In this document: one piece after another, positions 9,957 through 19,178 of the stretch
How positions within the stretch are numbered: the first letter of the stretch is position 1
How the letters are laid out: the number at the start of each line of letters is the position of its first letter
Source of the DNA: Stygiobacter sp.
GTDB taxonomy: Bacteria > Pseudomonadota > Alphaproteobacteria > Rhodospirillales > Magnetospirillaceae
Assembly (NCBI GenBank): GCA_006218045.1
Contig: VBWB01000015.1
Location: forward strand, 1-49,625
Direction of reading: 5' to 3'
Length of the DNA: 49,625 nt
Notes under the pieces: model-generated
The model's input: only the letters and a program-made list of their open reading frames with translations
Told to the model about the DNA's origin: nothing
Databases searched by the model: none
Made by a program: the position numbers and the translations under genes

Positions 9957-10414
9957 ATCTGTTCTTCTTCGGCACGCTGATGGATGAGGACGTGCGCACC
10001 ATCGTCTGCGGTCGTCCGTTGCCAGTGCGCCCGGCAACGTTGCGCGGCTGGCGCCGCCCGCATGTGGCCGGGCGGCATTATCCCATGCTGGCGGCCCGAC
10101 CGGGCGGGCGGGTCGATGGCGTGGTCGCCGACAACGTCGACGCCCAATCCCTGCACCGGCTGCAAATCTACGAGGGCTGGGAATACGAGCTGCGACCGTT
10201 CCGGCTGGAAACGACGCAAGGCCCGCTGGCCGCCCATGTCTTCGTCTGCCCGCCCGGCATCGCTCATGCCGAACCGGAATGGCGGCTGGATCATTGGCGG
10301 CGGCGGCATAAACGCGTGTTCTTGCCCGAACTGCGCCGGCAGATGGCCCGCGCCCGCACCGATGACGGCCTGCGCAGCCGCGCCGCCGGGCAGAAATTAT
10401 GGCCGGGCGCCTAA
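9953..10414 (+). CDS. Gamma-glutamylcyclotransferase-like (AIG2/GGCT fold) protein
   Basis: A 153-residue protein with the N-terminal substrate loop FFFGTLMD, a first strand pair, GRVDGVVAD and the segment [11 protein letters not shown], where the Glu of YEG matches the family's catalytic acid. Members turn gamma-glutamyl compounds into 5-oxoproline; the actual substrate here is unknown. The ATG overlaps the phosphomutase stop (ATGA). Its 3' end overlaps the 3' end of cbiX on the other strand by 18 nt, so the two genes converge without a terminator region. Confidence 0.85.
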   Translation: MNLFFFGTLMDEDVRTIVCGRPLPVRPATLRGWRRPHVAGRHYPMLAARPGGRVDGVVADNVDAQSLHRLQIYEGWEYELRPFRLETTQGPLAAHVFVCPPGIAHAEPEWRLDHWRRRHKRVFLPELRRQMARARTDDGLRSRAAGQKLWPGA

Positions 10415-11164
10415 CGCATTCTCCGCCATCTCGGCGATGATATCGACCAGTTCCGGCTCGGCCCCCAGGCCAGTGGCCAGCACGACTGTGCGTCCCTGGA
10501 TATTCACCGGGCCGGTCTGCCCCGACACCAGCCCGAACAAGGGCGGGATGTCCTGGCTGGCGTGCATGCCCTGGGCCACCAGCAAGGGCAGCGCCACCAC
10601 CTTGCCGCCCCTGACCATCCGCGGCCATTGGGTGGCCAGGGGGTCTTGTTCCAGGAAGACCAGCACCACCTCGGCGAAATGATCGTGCTCGGCGATGGCG
10701 GCGGCGATGGCCCTGGGGGTATCGCCGGCCCCGCCCGGGCGCGACGAGCCATGGGCGATCAGCAATAGGCTGGTTTCCGCTGGACTCCAGCCCTGTTCCC
10801 GCGCCACCCCGTCGGCCCGGCAGGCCATCAGGCCGGGGATGCGCGGATTGCCGCCGGCGGGCGCGGTATACAGGATGCGTCGGCCCTGGCGCCGTGTCTC
10901 GGGGCCGTCCAGCCCCATGGCCTTGGGGATCAGGCTGTCGGTGTAATAGCCCTTACCGGCGAAGACCGGGATGACCACCACGGTCTCGGCCCCGACCAGA
11001 TCCAAGGCTTGATCCAGATGCGGCGACTGCTTCATGAATACCGCCGCCGCCTCGGTCCACGGGCCGCGCCGCCTCAACTCTGCCGCCAGGGCGATGATGG
11101 GGGCGGCGCTGTCCGGGTGGCGGGCCGAGCCGTGACCGACCAGGATGATGGCCGTCCCCTTCAT
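10397..11164 (-). CDS. cbiX: Sirohydrochlorin chelatase, tandem CbiX-domain protein
   Basis: Class II chelatase inserting Co2+ or Fe2+ into sirohydrochlorin. The 255 residues contain two CbiX/SirB-like halves, each opening with a strand-His motif: IILVGHGSARHPDS (His11) and LLLIAHGSSRPGG (about 136-149). Both halves keep the metal/acid-base region (PVFAGKGYYTDSLIP in the first, PLLVAQGMHASQDIP in the second). With cobA, overlapping by 4 nt upstream, it covers two of the steps from uroporphyrinogen III to siroheme or cobalamin. The precorrin-2 dehydrogenase is not in the window. Confidence 0.88.
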   Translation of the reverse strand: MKGTAIILVGHGSARHPDSAAPIIALAAELRRRGPWTEAAAVFMKQSPHLDQALDLVGAETVVVIPVFAGKGYYTDSLIPKAMGLDGPETRRQGRRILYTAPAGGNPRIPGLMACRADGVAREQGWSPAETSLLLIAHGSSRPGGAGDTPRAIAAAIAEHDHFAEVVLVFLEQDPLATQWPRMVRGGKVVALPLLVAQGMHASQDIPPLFGLVSGQTGPVNIQGRTVVLATGLGAEPELVDIIAEMAENALGARP

Positions 11165-11937
11165 GCCGGTTGCGCCGGATCGGTCTCGCCGTCGTGGTGG
11201 AACCAGTCCAAGGCCCCGGCCAACTCCACCACCCGACCGACGATGATCAGGGTCGGCGCCTTCAATCCGGCACTCCTGGCCCGCTCGGGCAGGGTGGCCA
11301 AGGTGCCCAACACCCGGCGCTGGCGCGGCGTGGTGCCGTTCTGGATGGCGGCGGCGGGGGTATGGGCGGGCAGACCGGCGCGGGTCAGTTCATCGGCGAT
11401 CAGCTGCAGATTGGACAGGCCCATATAGATGGCCAAGGTGCAATCGGGATCGGCCAGCTTGGACCAGTCGTAATCGAGCGGCTTGCCGTCGCGGCAATGG
11501 CCGGGCAGAAAGCGCACACCCTGCGACAGGCCGCGATGGGTGAGCGGAATACCGGCATAGGTGGCGCAGCCCGAGGCCGAGGAAATGCCCGGCACCACCT
11601 CGAAAGCGATGCCGGCCTTGGACAACACTTCCGCCTCCTCCGAACCGCGCCCGAACACGAACGGGTCACCGCCCTTGAGACGCACCACCATGCGCCCGCT
11701 TTTGCCCAAGGACACCAGCAGATCATTGATTTCGTCCTGCACCAATTCGTGCTTGGACATCTGCTTGCCGGCATAGATGCGGGTGGTGCTGGCCGGGATC
11801 AAGGCCATGATTTCCGGGCTGACCAGACGGTCGAACACCACCACCTCGGCCTCGCCCAGCAACCTGAGCGCCTTGACCGTCAACAGATCGGGGTCGCCCG
11901 GTCCGGCCCCCACCAGATAAACCTTGCCCAAACTCAT
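11161..11937 (-). CDS. cobA: Uroporphyrinogen-III C-methyltransferase (SUMT)
   Basis: Adds two methyl groups from SAM to uroporphyrinogen III to give precorrin-2, the branch point to siroheme and cobalamin. The 258-residue protein shows VYLVGAGPGDPDLLTVKA, VVVFDRLVSPEIM, MVVRLKGGDPFVFGRGSEE, VPGISSASGCATYAGIPLTHR and AAIQNGTTPRQR, the standard SUMT series. I start at MSLGKVYL (ATG 11937), which has AGGAG 6 nt upstream; an in-frame extension of 38 residues is unlike the family. No CysG-like dehydrogenase domain is fused. It is coupled to cbiX by a 4-nt overlap. Confidence 0.94.
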   Translation of the reverse strand: MSLGKVYLVGAGPGDPDLLTVKALRLLGEAEVVVFDRLVSPEIMALIPASTTRIYAGKQMSKHELVQDEINDLLVSLGKSGRMVVRLKGGDPFVFGRGSEEAEVLSKAGIAFEVVPGISSASGCATYAGIPLTHRGLSQGVRFLPGHCRDGKPLDYDWSKLADPDCTLAIYMGLSNLQLIADELTRAGLPAHTPAAAIQNGTTPRQRRVLGTLATLPERARSAGLKAPTLIIVGRVVELAGALDWFHHDGETDPAQPA

Positions 11938-12072
11938 CTTGGTCTCCTGCCCGCCCTGTACGGAATTCTCTTTATTATGTGTCTCTAATGTATAATTCAT
12001 CGCCGCAGGGTCGCCAGAAAATTCGTCTTCCGGAAAATTGGCATGTTTCATCCGCCGTTGCGAGAGGCGGGA

Positions 12073-12594
12073 TCATTTCGACTTTGAAGCCACCGAAACA
12101 CGCATGCCCGGCACCGGGATTTCGGCGACGCAGCGGGCATTGGCGATGGCCATCCGCCGCCGGGTCAACTGCATCTGCACCAGGGCCAAAGCCAGCATAT
12201 CGGCGCCGAACAGGGCGGCGGTGGGCATCATCAGCCGATCGAGCAAAGCCCCCATCAGCGGGATGGCGAACAGCAGCGGCACCGCCAGATACAGGAAAAC
12301 GTCACGCCAGCGGGTGGCGCGCATCACCGCTGCCGCCATGACGGCGAAGGGGGATTTGACCACCAGATCGACCCCGGCATGGGCGATGGCGTTCACCGCC
12401 AGTTGGGCATAGCTGGCCGGCAGATCGCCATCATCGAAGCTGGCGCGCAGGAACAGACCGCTGGGATCAGAGGTAAAGGTCACCGACATGGCATCCACCG
12501 GCCAGCGTTCCCGTGGGATGACCGGGCGGATACGGCGGAACACTTCCTGACTGAAGGGAGAGGCGGCGGTAACGTAAACGAGTTCGGTGCTCAC
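12073..12594 (-). CDS. Small two-helix membrane protein of unknown function
   Basis: A 173-residue protein with a soluble N-terminal part (MSTELVYVTAASPFSQEVF, then DPSGLFLRASFDDGDLP) and two adjacent membrane helices (about 108-125, VFLYLAVPLLFAIPLMGAL, and 128-145, MPTAALFGADMLALALV), followed by a basic tail. I do not recognise it. It lies 69 nt after the MBL/cNMP/hemerythrin gene on the same strand and may be the last gene of that cassette, although a hairpin sits between them. Confidence 0.6.
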   Translation of the reverse strand: MSTELVYVTAASPFSQEVFRRIRPVIPRERWPVDAMSVTFTSDPSGLFLRASFDDGDLPASYAQLAVNAIAHAGVDLVVKSPFAVMAAAVMRATRWRDVFLYLAVPLLFAIPLMGALLDRLMMPTAALFGADMLALALVQMQLTRRRMAIANARCVAEIPVPGMRVSVASKSK

Positions 12595-12626
12595 GGCTTT
12601 TATCCCAAAACCTGTACCCGCACCTT

Positions 12627-12658
12627 AGACCAGATTCAGCTAAAGCGGAAACTGGTCT
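12627..12658. repeat. Hairpin with conserved core, copy 1
   Basis: Inverted repeat AGACCAG/CTGGTCT (7 bp) enclosing the core TTCAGCTAAAGCGGAAAC. It lies 5 nt after the stop of the MBL/cNMP/hemerythrin gene. The same 18-nt core occurs, in the opposite orientation relative to transcription, inside the hairpin at 36129-36154, with different outer arms that pair equally well. No clear U tract follows on the minus strand. Confidence 0.7.
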
Positions 12659-12663
12659 TGGTT

Positions 12664-15282
12664 TTAATAGACCCCTTGCGCGTTGAGCACCGCCGCATAG
12701 CGGCGATCCTCGATCAGGATGTGATTGACGATCCAACCATGCAGGAAATCCAGCACCTCGGCCGGACTGGCCGGGTTATCACCATCCAGCCGCTGCTCCA
12801 ACTCCTGCACCTGGGCGATCAGAATCTTGTGCCGATTTTTGTGCTCGGCCCCGCGATCATAGCCATAGCGGTCCAGCAGCGCCTCTTCCTCGGCGAAGTG
12901 GAACATGGTGTAGCTCAGCAAAAAATCCAGCGCGGTGACGACTTCCTCGTGGCCGCGCTGGCTTTCCACCGCGTCCAACAGCCGGTTGGCGGTGGCGAAC
13001 AGCCGTTTGTGCTGGGTGTCGATGCGCTGGATGTTGACGCTGTATTCCTGCTGCCACAGCAACAGCGTGCGCCCGGCAATGGCCACCGACGATTCCAGAC
13101 TGGTGCGGCGCTCGAACGATTCGAACAATTTCCACCGCACATTGGGGATGGCCGCCAACCGGCTGGCGGAAATCATGTAGACCTCGGTCGGGCCATGGGC
13201 GCGCAAGGTGGCGATGCCGGGCGCATCGAAAATGGCCGCCTCTTCGCCGAAGAAATCGCCGTGCCCCAGACTCTCCAGCACGGTGTCGCCCAGCATGCGC
13301 AAGATCCCGCCGCCGGCGATCAGGCCGACGGCGCGATCCCGCCCGTCGATCACCGCGCCATCGTTGAATTGCACCAGACGCATGGTCTTGGCGATGGCGT
13401 TCAAGGTGCCGGTGGACACCACGTCGCCCAAAAGCCGGGTGCGCGACAGGAACTCGCGGCTTTCCAGCAGGCGTGAAATCTCGCTGAACAGATTGTGGCG
13501 GCGGACGAAGGCGGTGTAGACGTCGGCGGGAATCTCCAAAACCTGGACGAAATTGACGGCCCGGCAGGTTTCCGACGGCGGCAAGCCGTGCAGCCCAGTC
13601 AGTTCGCCCAACAGGGCGCCGGCCGACAGCACGGCGCGGAAATCGCTTTCATCGTCCAGCATCTCCACCTGACCGGTCAGCAGCAGATAGATGTTGGGGT
13701 GGGCTTGGCCCGCTTTGAACAGGATGGTTTCCGGGTTGAAGGTGGTCAGCGGCCCGTTGAGCACCGCCCCCAGATGGTCGCCCGACACGGTGGGGAAGTA
13801 TTCCGCCATCAGGTGATAGGCCGATCGGCCCAAAAAGTCGCGGTGCCCGGTGATCAGCACATCGACGGTGCCGAAGCTGGCGCCCGAGCCGATTTTCTTC
13901 TGTTCCGCCGTCAACGGCTGGGCGGTATGGGCCAGAATCATCTTGCCGGAGGCGTCATCCTTGAAATCCTGGGCGCAGCCGTGGATCAGGCCGCCACCGA
14001 TATCCACCTTCTTGACGTCGGCGGGTTCCAGATAATCCGCCGCCACCTTGTCGTACCATGCCCGCGACAGCCCCGGCTCGGTCGGGTCGTCGGTGATCAT
14101 GCCGGCCAGAATGTCCAGGCCGACCACATCGGCGAGATGGGCATAGCTGCGCCAGCCGCCGGCGGCCATGGCGCGGAAATGGAAAAGAGTGGTTTCCACC
14201 GGATGGGGGGAGAACACCGGCTTGACGTCCAGGCCGTCGACATCGTTCCACTGGCCCAGGACCAGATCACGAACGTTGAAATAGTCGTTGAAATCGTCTT
14301 CCTCGATGGACAGCAGCGCCGACAGCTTCTTGGCCACCGCCGACCGCACCATGGGCACGGCGAAATAGCTGATGCGGCGATCGGCCTGCATCAGGGTGGT
14401 CAAGCCGGCGAAATGGTCATCGTGGGAATGGGTGTGGAAGATGCCTTCGATCTCGTTGATGCCGATGCCCAGCGCGGTCAGCGAATGCAGCAGATTGGGG
14501 CCGGCATCGACCAGATAGATGCGGCCCTGGAACGACAGCACCGAGCCCATGCTGGGCCGGCGCACGTCCCAGCCGTCGCCCTCGCCGGAATGGACCACGG
14601 CGAAATAATCGCGGCGGAACTGGAACGACCCCAGCGGGAACGGACATTCATGGGTCTGAAACGGCGGCAGGTTCAAGTCGATGTTCACCGTCTCGCCGTT
14701 ATAGCTGAACTCGAAACGGTTGAGGCCGATGCGGCGCACGCACACACCCGCCTTGATTTCCAAAGGCTTATGGTCGTCCAGCGCCCGCCCGTCCAAGAGG
14801 TCGCGCGGATGGCGGATGCGGCCGAAGGCGAATTTCAGCTTCAGCCGCATCATGTCGCGGGCGAGATCGGCTTCCACCCCGGCCTCGACCAGTTCCTGTT
14901 CCGAGATCAGGCCGTAATTGCCGCGATAGATGTACTGCATCTGGGCGTCGACCTGATCGCGCCGCCCGATGATGATCGGTTTCGAGCCGTCATTGTTGGG
15001 GTGGCCCGGCAACAGCAATCCCTGGCGATAGAACATCTGCAACACCGGGAACTCGGCCAGATTGCAGAATGCGCCGTTTTGCACCATGACGTCGGACAGC
15101 AAGATGGCGTTGGGGCCGGTCTCGAACCTGACGCCCTGATGTTCCATCGGTCGGATCAGGCCGCGGCGCATCAGATGCTTGACGCTGTCGGCGGGGCAGC
15201 CGCACAAGACGCGGACATCGGCGTCGGGGACGTGAATCCACGACATGCCCGGCATGACCTCGATCTTGAACAGACTGGCCAT
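12664..15282 (-). CDS. Metallo-beta-lactamase / double cNMP-binding / bacteriohemerythrin fusion
   Basis: An 872-residue cytoplasmic fusion without signal peptide or membrane helix, from MASLFKIEV (ATG 15282). Residues 1-230 are an N-terminal region I cannot assign. A metallo-beta-lactamase fold follows with HSHDDH at 285-290 (HxHxDH) and probable further ligands H360, D385 and H434. Two cyclic-nucleotide-binding domains come next: about 505-600 (GE at 559-560, Arg574) and about 620-715 (GE at 679-680, Arg694). A C-terminal hemerythrin domain (742-870) has all usual iron ligands: H758, H795, E799, H814, H818, H854 and D859. The start is 4 nt after the TPR-CHAT stop, in an operon with an adenylate cyclase. 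This suggests a hydrolase or binding protein gated by cAMP and by O2/redox. The MBL substrate is unknown. Confidence 0.88.
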   Translation of the reverse strand: MASLFKIEVMPGMSWIHVPDADVRVLCGCPADSVKHLMRRGLIRPMEHQGVRFETGPNAILLSDVMVQNGAFCNLAEFPVLQMFYRQGLLLPGHPNNDGSKPIIIGRRDQVDAQMQYIYRGNYGLISEQELVEAGVEADLARDMMRLKLKFAFGRIRHPRDLLDGRALDDHKPLEIKAGVCVRRIGLNRFEFSYNGETVNIDLNLPPFQTHECPFPLGSFQFRRDYFAVVHSGEGDGWDVRRPSMGSVLSFQGRIYLVDAGPNLLHSLTALGIGINEIEGIFHTHSHDDHFAGLTTLMQADRRISYFAVPMVRSAVAKKLSALLSIEEDDFNDYFNVRDLVLGQWNDVDGLDVKPVFSPHPVETTLFHFRAMAAGGWRSYAHLADVVGLDILAGMITDDPTEPGLSRAWYDKVAADYLEPADVKKVDIGGGLIHGCAQDFKDDASGKMILAHTAQPLTAEQKKIGSGASFGTVDVLITGHRDFLGRSAYHLMAEYFPTVSGDHLGAVLNGPLTTFNPETILFKAGQAHPNIYLLLTGQVEMLDDESDFRAVLSAGALLGELTGLHGLPPSETCRAVNFVQVLEIPADVYTAFVRRHNLFSEISRLLESREFLSRTRLLGDVVSTGTLNAIAKTMRLVQFNDGAVIDGRDRAVGLIAGGGILRMLGDTVLESLGHGDFFGEEAAIFDAPGIATLRAHGPTEVYMISASRLAAIPNVRWKLFESFERRTSLESSVAIAGRTLLLWQQEYSVNIQRIDTQHKRLFATANRLLDAVESQRGHEEVVTALDFLLSYTMFHFAEEEALLDRYGYDRGAEHKNRHKILIAQVQELEQRLDGDNPASPAEVLDFLHGWIVNHILIEDRRYAAVLNAQGVY

Positions 15283-15286
15283 GGTC

Positions 15287-18200
15287 TCAGCCGTCGACCA
15301 TGAAGAAGGCCGACCAGATGTAGGGCGAACTCCACTGGCCGATGCGCAACATCTCAAGCTGGGCGTCGCGCAGGGCCTGATGCGGCGCTTGGCCCTTCAT
15401 CAGGCGCGAGTAAAGCGCGCTCATCAGCGCCTGGGTGCCGGCGTCGCTGACTTCCCACAACGACGACACCACCGACGACACCCCGGCTTCCTGGAAAGCG
15501 CGCCTGAGGCCGTAAACCCCCTCGCCCTCGTGGATTTCACCCAAGCCGGTTTCGCAGGCCGACAAAATGGCCAATCGGGTGCCGGCCAGATTGAGGTCCA
15601 GCACTTCCAGCGCCGTCAGCACGCCGTCATTGTCGGTGTCGATTTCACCCAAGACCGGGGCGTTGGCATTGATGCCGGCAAAGGCCAAGCCCGCCCGCAG
15701 CAACGGATTGTCGCCCGGCGGCGGAATCTGGATATCGCCGCCGCGCTGCAATTTCAGCAGGCGCTTGCGCAAGGTGTCATCGGCCTTCAAGAAAAAGCCG
15801 TGGGTGGCGATGTGCAGCACCTCGGGCGCCTCGGTCATCTGCCGCAACACCGATTCCTGGGCGTTGCCCTTGCTGAAGATGGTGCTCTTCTTCCCCTGCT
15901 GATCCACCGTGGTGCGGATGATCTGGCCTTCGCGCTCGGCCCCGGGCAGCGGGTCGAAGCGCAGGCCGCGCATGCCCGACGACATGCCGCGCAAGCCGTC
16001 CGACAGGCCGGCGGCCCGGCTTTTGCCGCGCACATTTTCCAGCTTTTCCTTGCCGGTGACCGCATCGGTCTCGTAATCGGGGCCGGCATTGATCATATAG
16101 CCGCCCCTGGCCGCCTTCAGCCGCGACGGCAGCAGATTGCGCGACGAGGTGAAGATGTGCAGGTCCAGCCCTTCGATCAGATATTTGCCGTCGCTTTCCA
16201 CCAGGGCGGCGAAGGGCATGATATTCAAGACACCGTCGGGGATGATGTAGGCCACCGGCGCCTGACCGACGGTCTTGGCGATGGGTTTCCAGATCAGGTC
16301 ATAGGATTCCTGGCCGCTTTCCAGCAATTCGTCGAAATCCAGTTCTTCATCCTGGATATCCTTGCGGTACTTCAGCACCGAATCGGCGACCTTCTTGGCA
16401 TCGGCATAGGGCACCATGCCGAACACCGCCTTGCCGTCCTTTTTCACCAAGGTCGCCGCCACCAGCTTTTGCTGACCCTCGCCGCCGTGCAGCAGATAAT
16501 CCACCAGCACCGCCTTGTCGGCCAAAGCGGCGACCAGTTGGTCGACGCTGATCTTGTCGGTGGTTTGCAGGAACCGCGCGCTGGCCCGGCCCAACTGACC
16601 TTGCAGGATGTCGATGCGGTCGCGCAGATTGACCAGGATCTCGGCGTGGCGTTCCCCGGTTTCCGGCACCGGGCCGGACAGGGTCAGCGCCCCCAGCTTC
16701 TTGCGGGTGGCCTCCAGCTCTTGGGTCAGTTTGGCCAGTTCCGGGCTGCCGGACAGGCGGTTGGCCTGTTGGATTTCCGACGCCACCTTCAGCAGCAGGC
16801 CCTTGCGGTACAGGCTGATCTCGATCAGGGCGCGGCCGGCATCGGCACCGCCATGGCGGACCAGCAGGTCCATATAGGCGGCCAGTTCCGGATTGTGCAG
16901 GCGGATATAGCCCTCGCGCGCGTTCTCGCCGGTGACATAGAGCATGGTATTGAGGAAGTCGTTGCGGCGAACGAAGGTTTCGCGCCGGATCTTCAAGGCC
17001 GAGGCGAAATCACCCTTGTCCTCCAGCACCCCGGCCAACGAGTTCAGCGTCTCGAAGGTATAGGGATGGACCTTGCCCAGCACCGCATCATCGGCGGCCA
17101 AGGTCTGTTCCAGCAATGTGCGCGAATCGTCGGCGCGGCCCTGCTTGCGCAACAGCACGCCCATGTCATGCATGGAGCGCAAGGTGTCCAGATGCCTGTC
17201 GCCCAAAGTCTGGCGCCGCGCCGCCAGGGTCTTGGTCAGGATCGGCTCGGCCTCGGCCAGTTTACCCTGGCCCATCAAGGCGCGGCCCAGATTGTTGGTG
17301 GCCTTCAGGGTGTCGATGTGATTGGCCCCGTTCAATTGGGTCCATTCCGCCACCACCACGGCGAATTCCGTCGCCGCCTGCTCGTAACTGCCTTGCAGCA
17401 TGTGCAAGTAAGCCAGATTGTTGGCGAAGGCCACCGTGTTGGGGTGCTTGCCGCCCAGACGCCGGGTGTGCACGGCCAGGGCCGATTTATAAAGCGCCTC
17501 GGCCTTGTCGAACTCGCCCTGGCTTTCGTGCAGCAGGGCCAGATTGTTCATACCGATGACACTGTTGACGTGATCGTCGCCGTAAAGCTTGCGCGAGGCT
17601 TGCAGCGCATCGCGCAAATAAGGCTCGGCCCGGTCGAACAGACCGGCCTTTTCCAAAATTTCGCCCAGATTGTTGGCGGCGATGATGGTGAATTGGTGAT
17701 CGGCGCCCAAGACCTTCAAGAAGCGTTCATGCGCATCCTTGAAGGTGGCCTCGGCCTCGCGCAAGTTCCCCTGCTGGCGCTGGATGCTGCCCAAGGACGA
17801 CAGCGCCGACACCGTCGCCGGATGATCGGCGCCATAGGCCTTGGTATTGAAGGCGATCACCTCGCCGATGGTGGCTTCCGCCCCGGCATATTCGCCGATG
17901 GCGACCAGGACGTCGGCCAGATCGCTTTTGCCGGCGATGGTGCGGGTGGTGTCGTTGGCGGCACCGGCCTCGGCCACCACGCCCTCCAGCAAGGCGCGGG
18001 CCTGGGGGGCGTCGCCGCGCTTCAAGGCGATGCGGGCCGCTTCCAGCCGCGCATCCAGATTGGCCGCCTCGCCCGGCGGGTTGGTCACCCGCAACACCAG
18101 CACCGCCTGGGTGGCGGCGGCGGAGGCTTCGGCCAGATTGCCGGCGCCGCGCGACACCGCCGCCTGCAACGACAGACACTTGGCGGTGGTCGGGTGGAAT

Positions 18201-19165
18201 TCGGTGAACAGCCCCTTCAACTGGCCGCACACGCCTTGGGTGATCTTGTCGGCATCGGCATAGCGACCGCCATTGAGCAGCGGCGTCACCACCGCCAGCC
18301 GCGCGGCCAGCGCCTGAGGGTGAGCGGGGCCGAAATCCTTGACCGCCGCGTCGGCACCGAGTTGGGCGGTATCCGCCGCCTTGTCGTATTGAGCCTGGGC
18401 AGCGAAATGATTGGCCAGGGCAGTGTTCAGCGCCAGGGCCTCGGGGTGGCCGGCGCCCAAGGCCTTGCCGGCAGCGTCGATGGTCTGGCGCAGCACGGCT
18501 TCCGCTTCTTCCGCCTTGCCGGCCATACCCAACACCCGACCGAGATCGCCGCCGCTGGCCAGGGCGGCCATGTGGCCTTCGCCCAGATTGTCGCGGGCGA
18601 CGCCGAGCGCCTGCCGGGCGCGGCTTTCGGCAGTGGCCAGATCGCCGGCGGCGGCGGCGGCGCTGGCCGCTTGGCGAGTGCGCTGCCAGATGGCGACGAT
18701 GCGGGTCTTGTCGTCGCCGACGGCGGATGCCGCCTGGGTCTTCTGCGCCACCCAGGCCGGGGCCACGTCCACCAGCTTGGTGATCTCGCCGGCATAAAGG
18801 GTGGCATCGTCCGTCGCCTTGGCGGCAATGGCCAGGGGCAGCGCCGCCTTGAACAAAGCCAGCGCCTGATCGGCCTTGCCCAGGGCCATGGCCAGCGAGG
18901 CGGCGTTGTGGACGTGGTTGCGATCCGACGGCACCACTTGGTGCGCCTTCAGATAATCGGCATAGGCCTGCTCGGCATTGCCGGCGGCCAGGGCTTTCTT
19001 GGCCTGGGCGACCAGCTTGTCGGCCTGCGCCTTGGCCTGGGGCGAAACCTTGACGGCAGCAGGGGCGGTGGCGGGGACGGCGGCGGGTTCTGCCGCGACG
19101 GCCATGCTCGGCGCCACCAGCGACAAGGCGGCGGCCAAAGCGGCGGAAAGATACAGAGCCTTCAT
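15287..19165 (-). CDS. Exported TPR-CHAT (caspase-like) protein
   Basis: A 1292-residue protein with a signal peptide (MKALYLSAALAAALSLVAPS, cleavage probably after AVAA). A long array of tetratricopeptide repeats follows (about 45-760; e.g. LAALYLHMLQGSYEQA-like units and recurrent NNLAxLxxxQGxxxxA). A C-terminal CHAT domain (about 900-1292) has catalytic His1122 in HIATHGFF and Cys1204 in LSACETGLG. Between them, DTDNDGVLTALE (1176-1187) matches an EF-hand calcium loop. CHAT proteins are clan CD cysteine peptidases, often activated by a partner; TPRs usually bind that partner or substrate. The signal peptide places this one in the periplasm with FecR and the CHASE2 sensor. ATG 19165 has AGGAG upstream; a longer start at 19192 would spoil the signal peptide. 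Confidence 0.92.
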   Translation of the reverse strand: MKALYLSAALAAALSLVAPSMAVAAEPAAVPATAPAAVKVSPQAKAQADKLVAQAKKALAAGNAEQAYADYLKAHQVVPSDRNHVHNAASLAMALGKADQALALFKAALPLAIAAKATDDATLYAGEITKLVDVAPAWVAQKTQAASAVGDDKTRIVAIWQRTRQAASAAAAAGDLATAESRARQALGVARDNLGEGHMAALASGGDLGRVLGMAGKAEEAEAVLRQTIDAAGKALGAGHPEALALNTALANHFAAQAQYDKAADTAQLGADAAVKDFGPAHPQALAARLAVVTPLLNGGRYADADKITQGVCGQLKGLFTEFHPTTAKCLSLQAAVSRGAGNLAEASAAATQAVLVLRVTNPPGEAANLDARLEAARIALKRGDAPQARALLEGVVAEAGAANDTTRTIAGKSDLADVLVAIGEYAGAEATIGEVIAFNTKAYGADHPATVSALSSLGSIQRQQGNLREAEATFKDAHERFLKVLGADHQFTIIAANNLGEILEKAGLFDRAEPYLRDALQASRKLYGDDHVNSVIGMNNLALLHESQGEFDKAEALYKSALAVHTRRLGGKHPNTVAFANNLAYLHMLQGSYEQAATEFAVVVAEWTQLNGANHIDTLKATNNLGRALMGQGKLAEAEPILTKTLAARRQTLGDRHLDTLRSMHDMGVLLRKQGRADDSRTLLEQTLAADDAVLGKVHPYTFETLNSLAGVLEDKGDFASALKIRRETFVRRNDFLNTMLYVTGENAREGYIRLHNPELAAYMDLLVRHGGADAGRALIEISLYRKGLLLKVASEIQQANRLSGSPELAKLTQELEATRKKLGALTLSGPVPETGERHAEILVNLRDRIDILQGQLGRASARFLQTTDKISVDQLVAALADKAVLVDYLLHGGEGQQKLVAATLVKKDGKAVFGMVPYADAKKVADSVLKYRKDIQDEELDFDELLESGQESYDLIWKPIAKTVGQAPVAYIIPDGVLNIMPFAALVESDGKYLIEGLDLHIFTSSRNLLPSRLKAARGGYMINAGPDYETDAVTGKEKLENVRGKSRAAGLSDGLRGMSSGMRGLRFDPLPGAEREGQIIRTTVDQQGKKSTIFSKGNAQESVLRQMTEAPEVLHIATHGFFLKADDTLRKRLLKLQRGGDIQIPPPGDNPLLRAGLAFAGINANAPVLGEIDTDNDGVLTALEVLDLNLAGTRLAILSACETGLGEIHEGEGVYGLRRAFQEAGVSSVVSSLWEVSDAGTQALMSALYSRLMKGQAPHQALRDAQLEMLRIGQWSSPYIWSAFFMVDG

Positions 19166-19178
19166 TCTGATGCTCCTA

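Noticed and set aside
8550-10628. A 692-codon minus frame opposite the phosphomutase and cyclotransferase genes
   Set aside because: The plus strand has intact catalytic motifs; the minus product is Gln/Gly/His-rich shadow sequence.
11938-12072. Cobalamin riboswitch upstream of cobA
   Set aside because: The 135-nt leader shows no recognisable B12-box or conserved core; only an AT-rich stretch that may hold a promoter.
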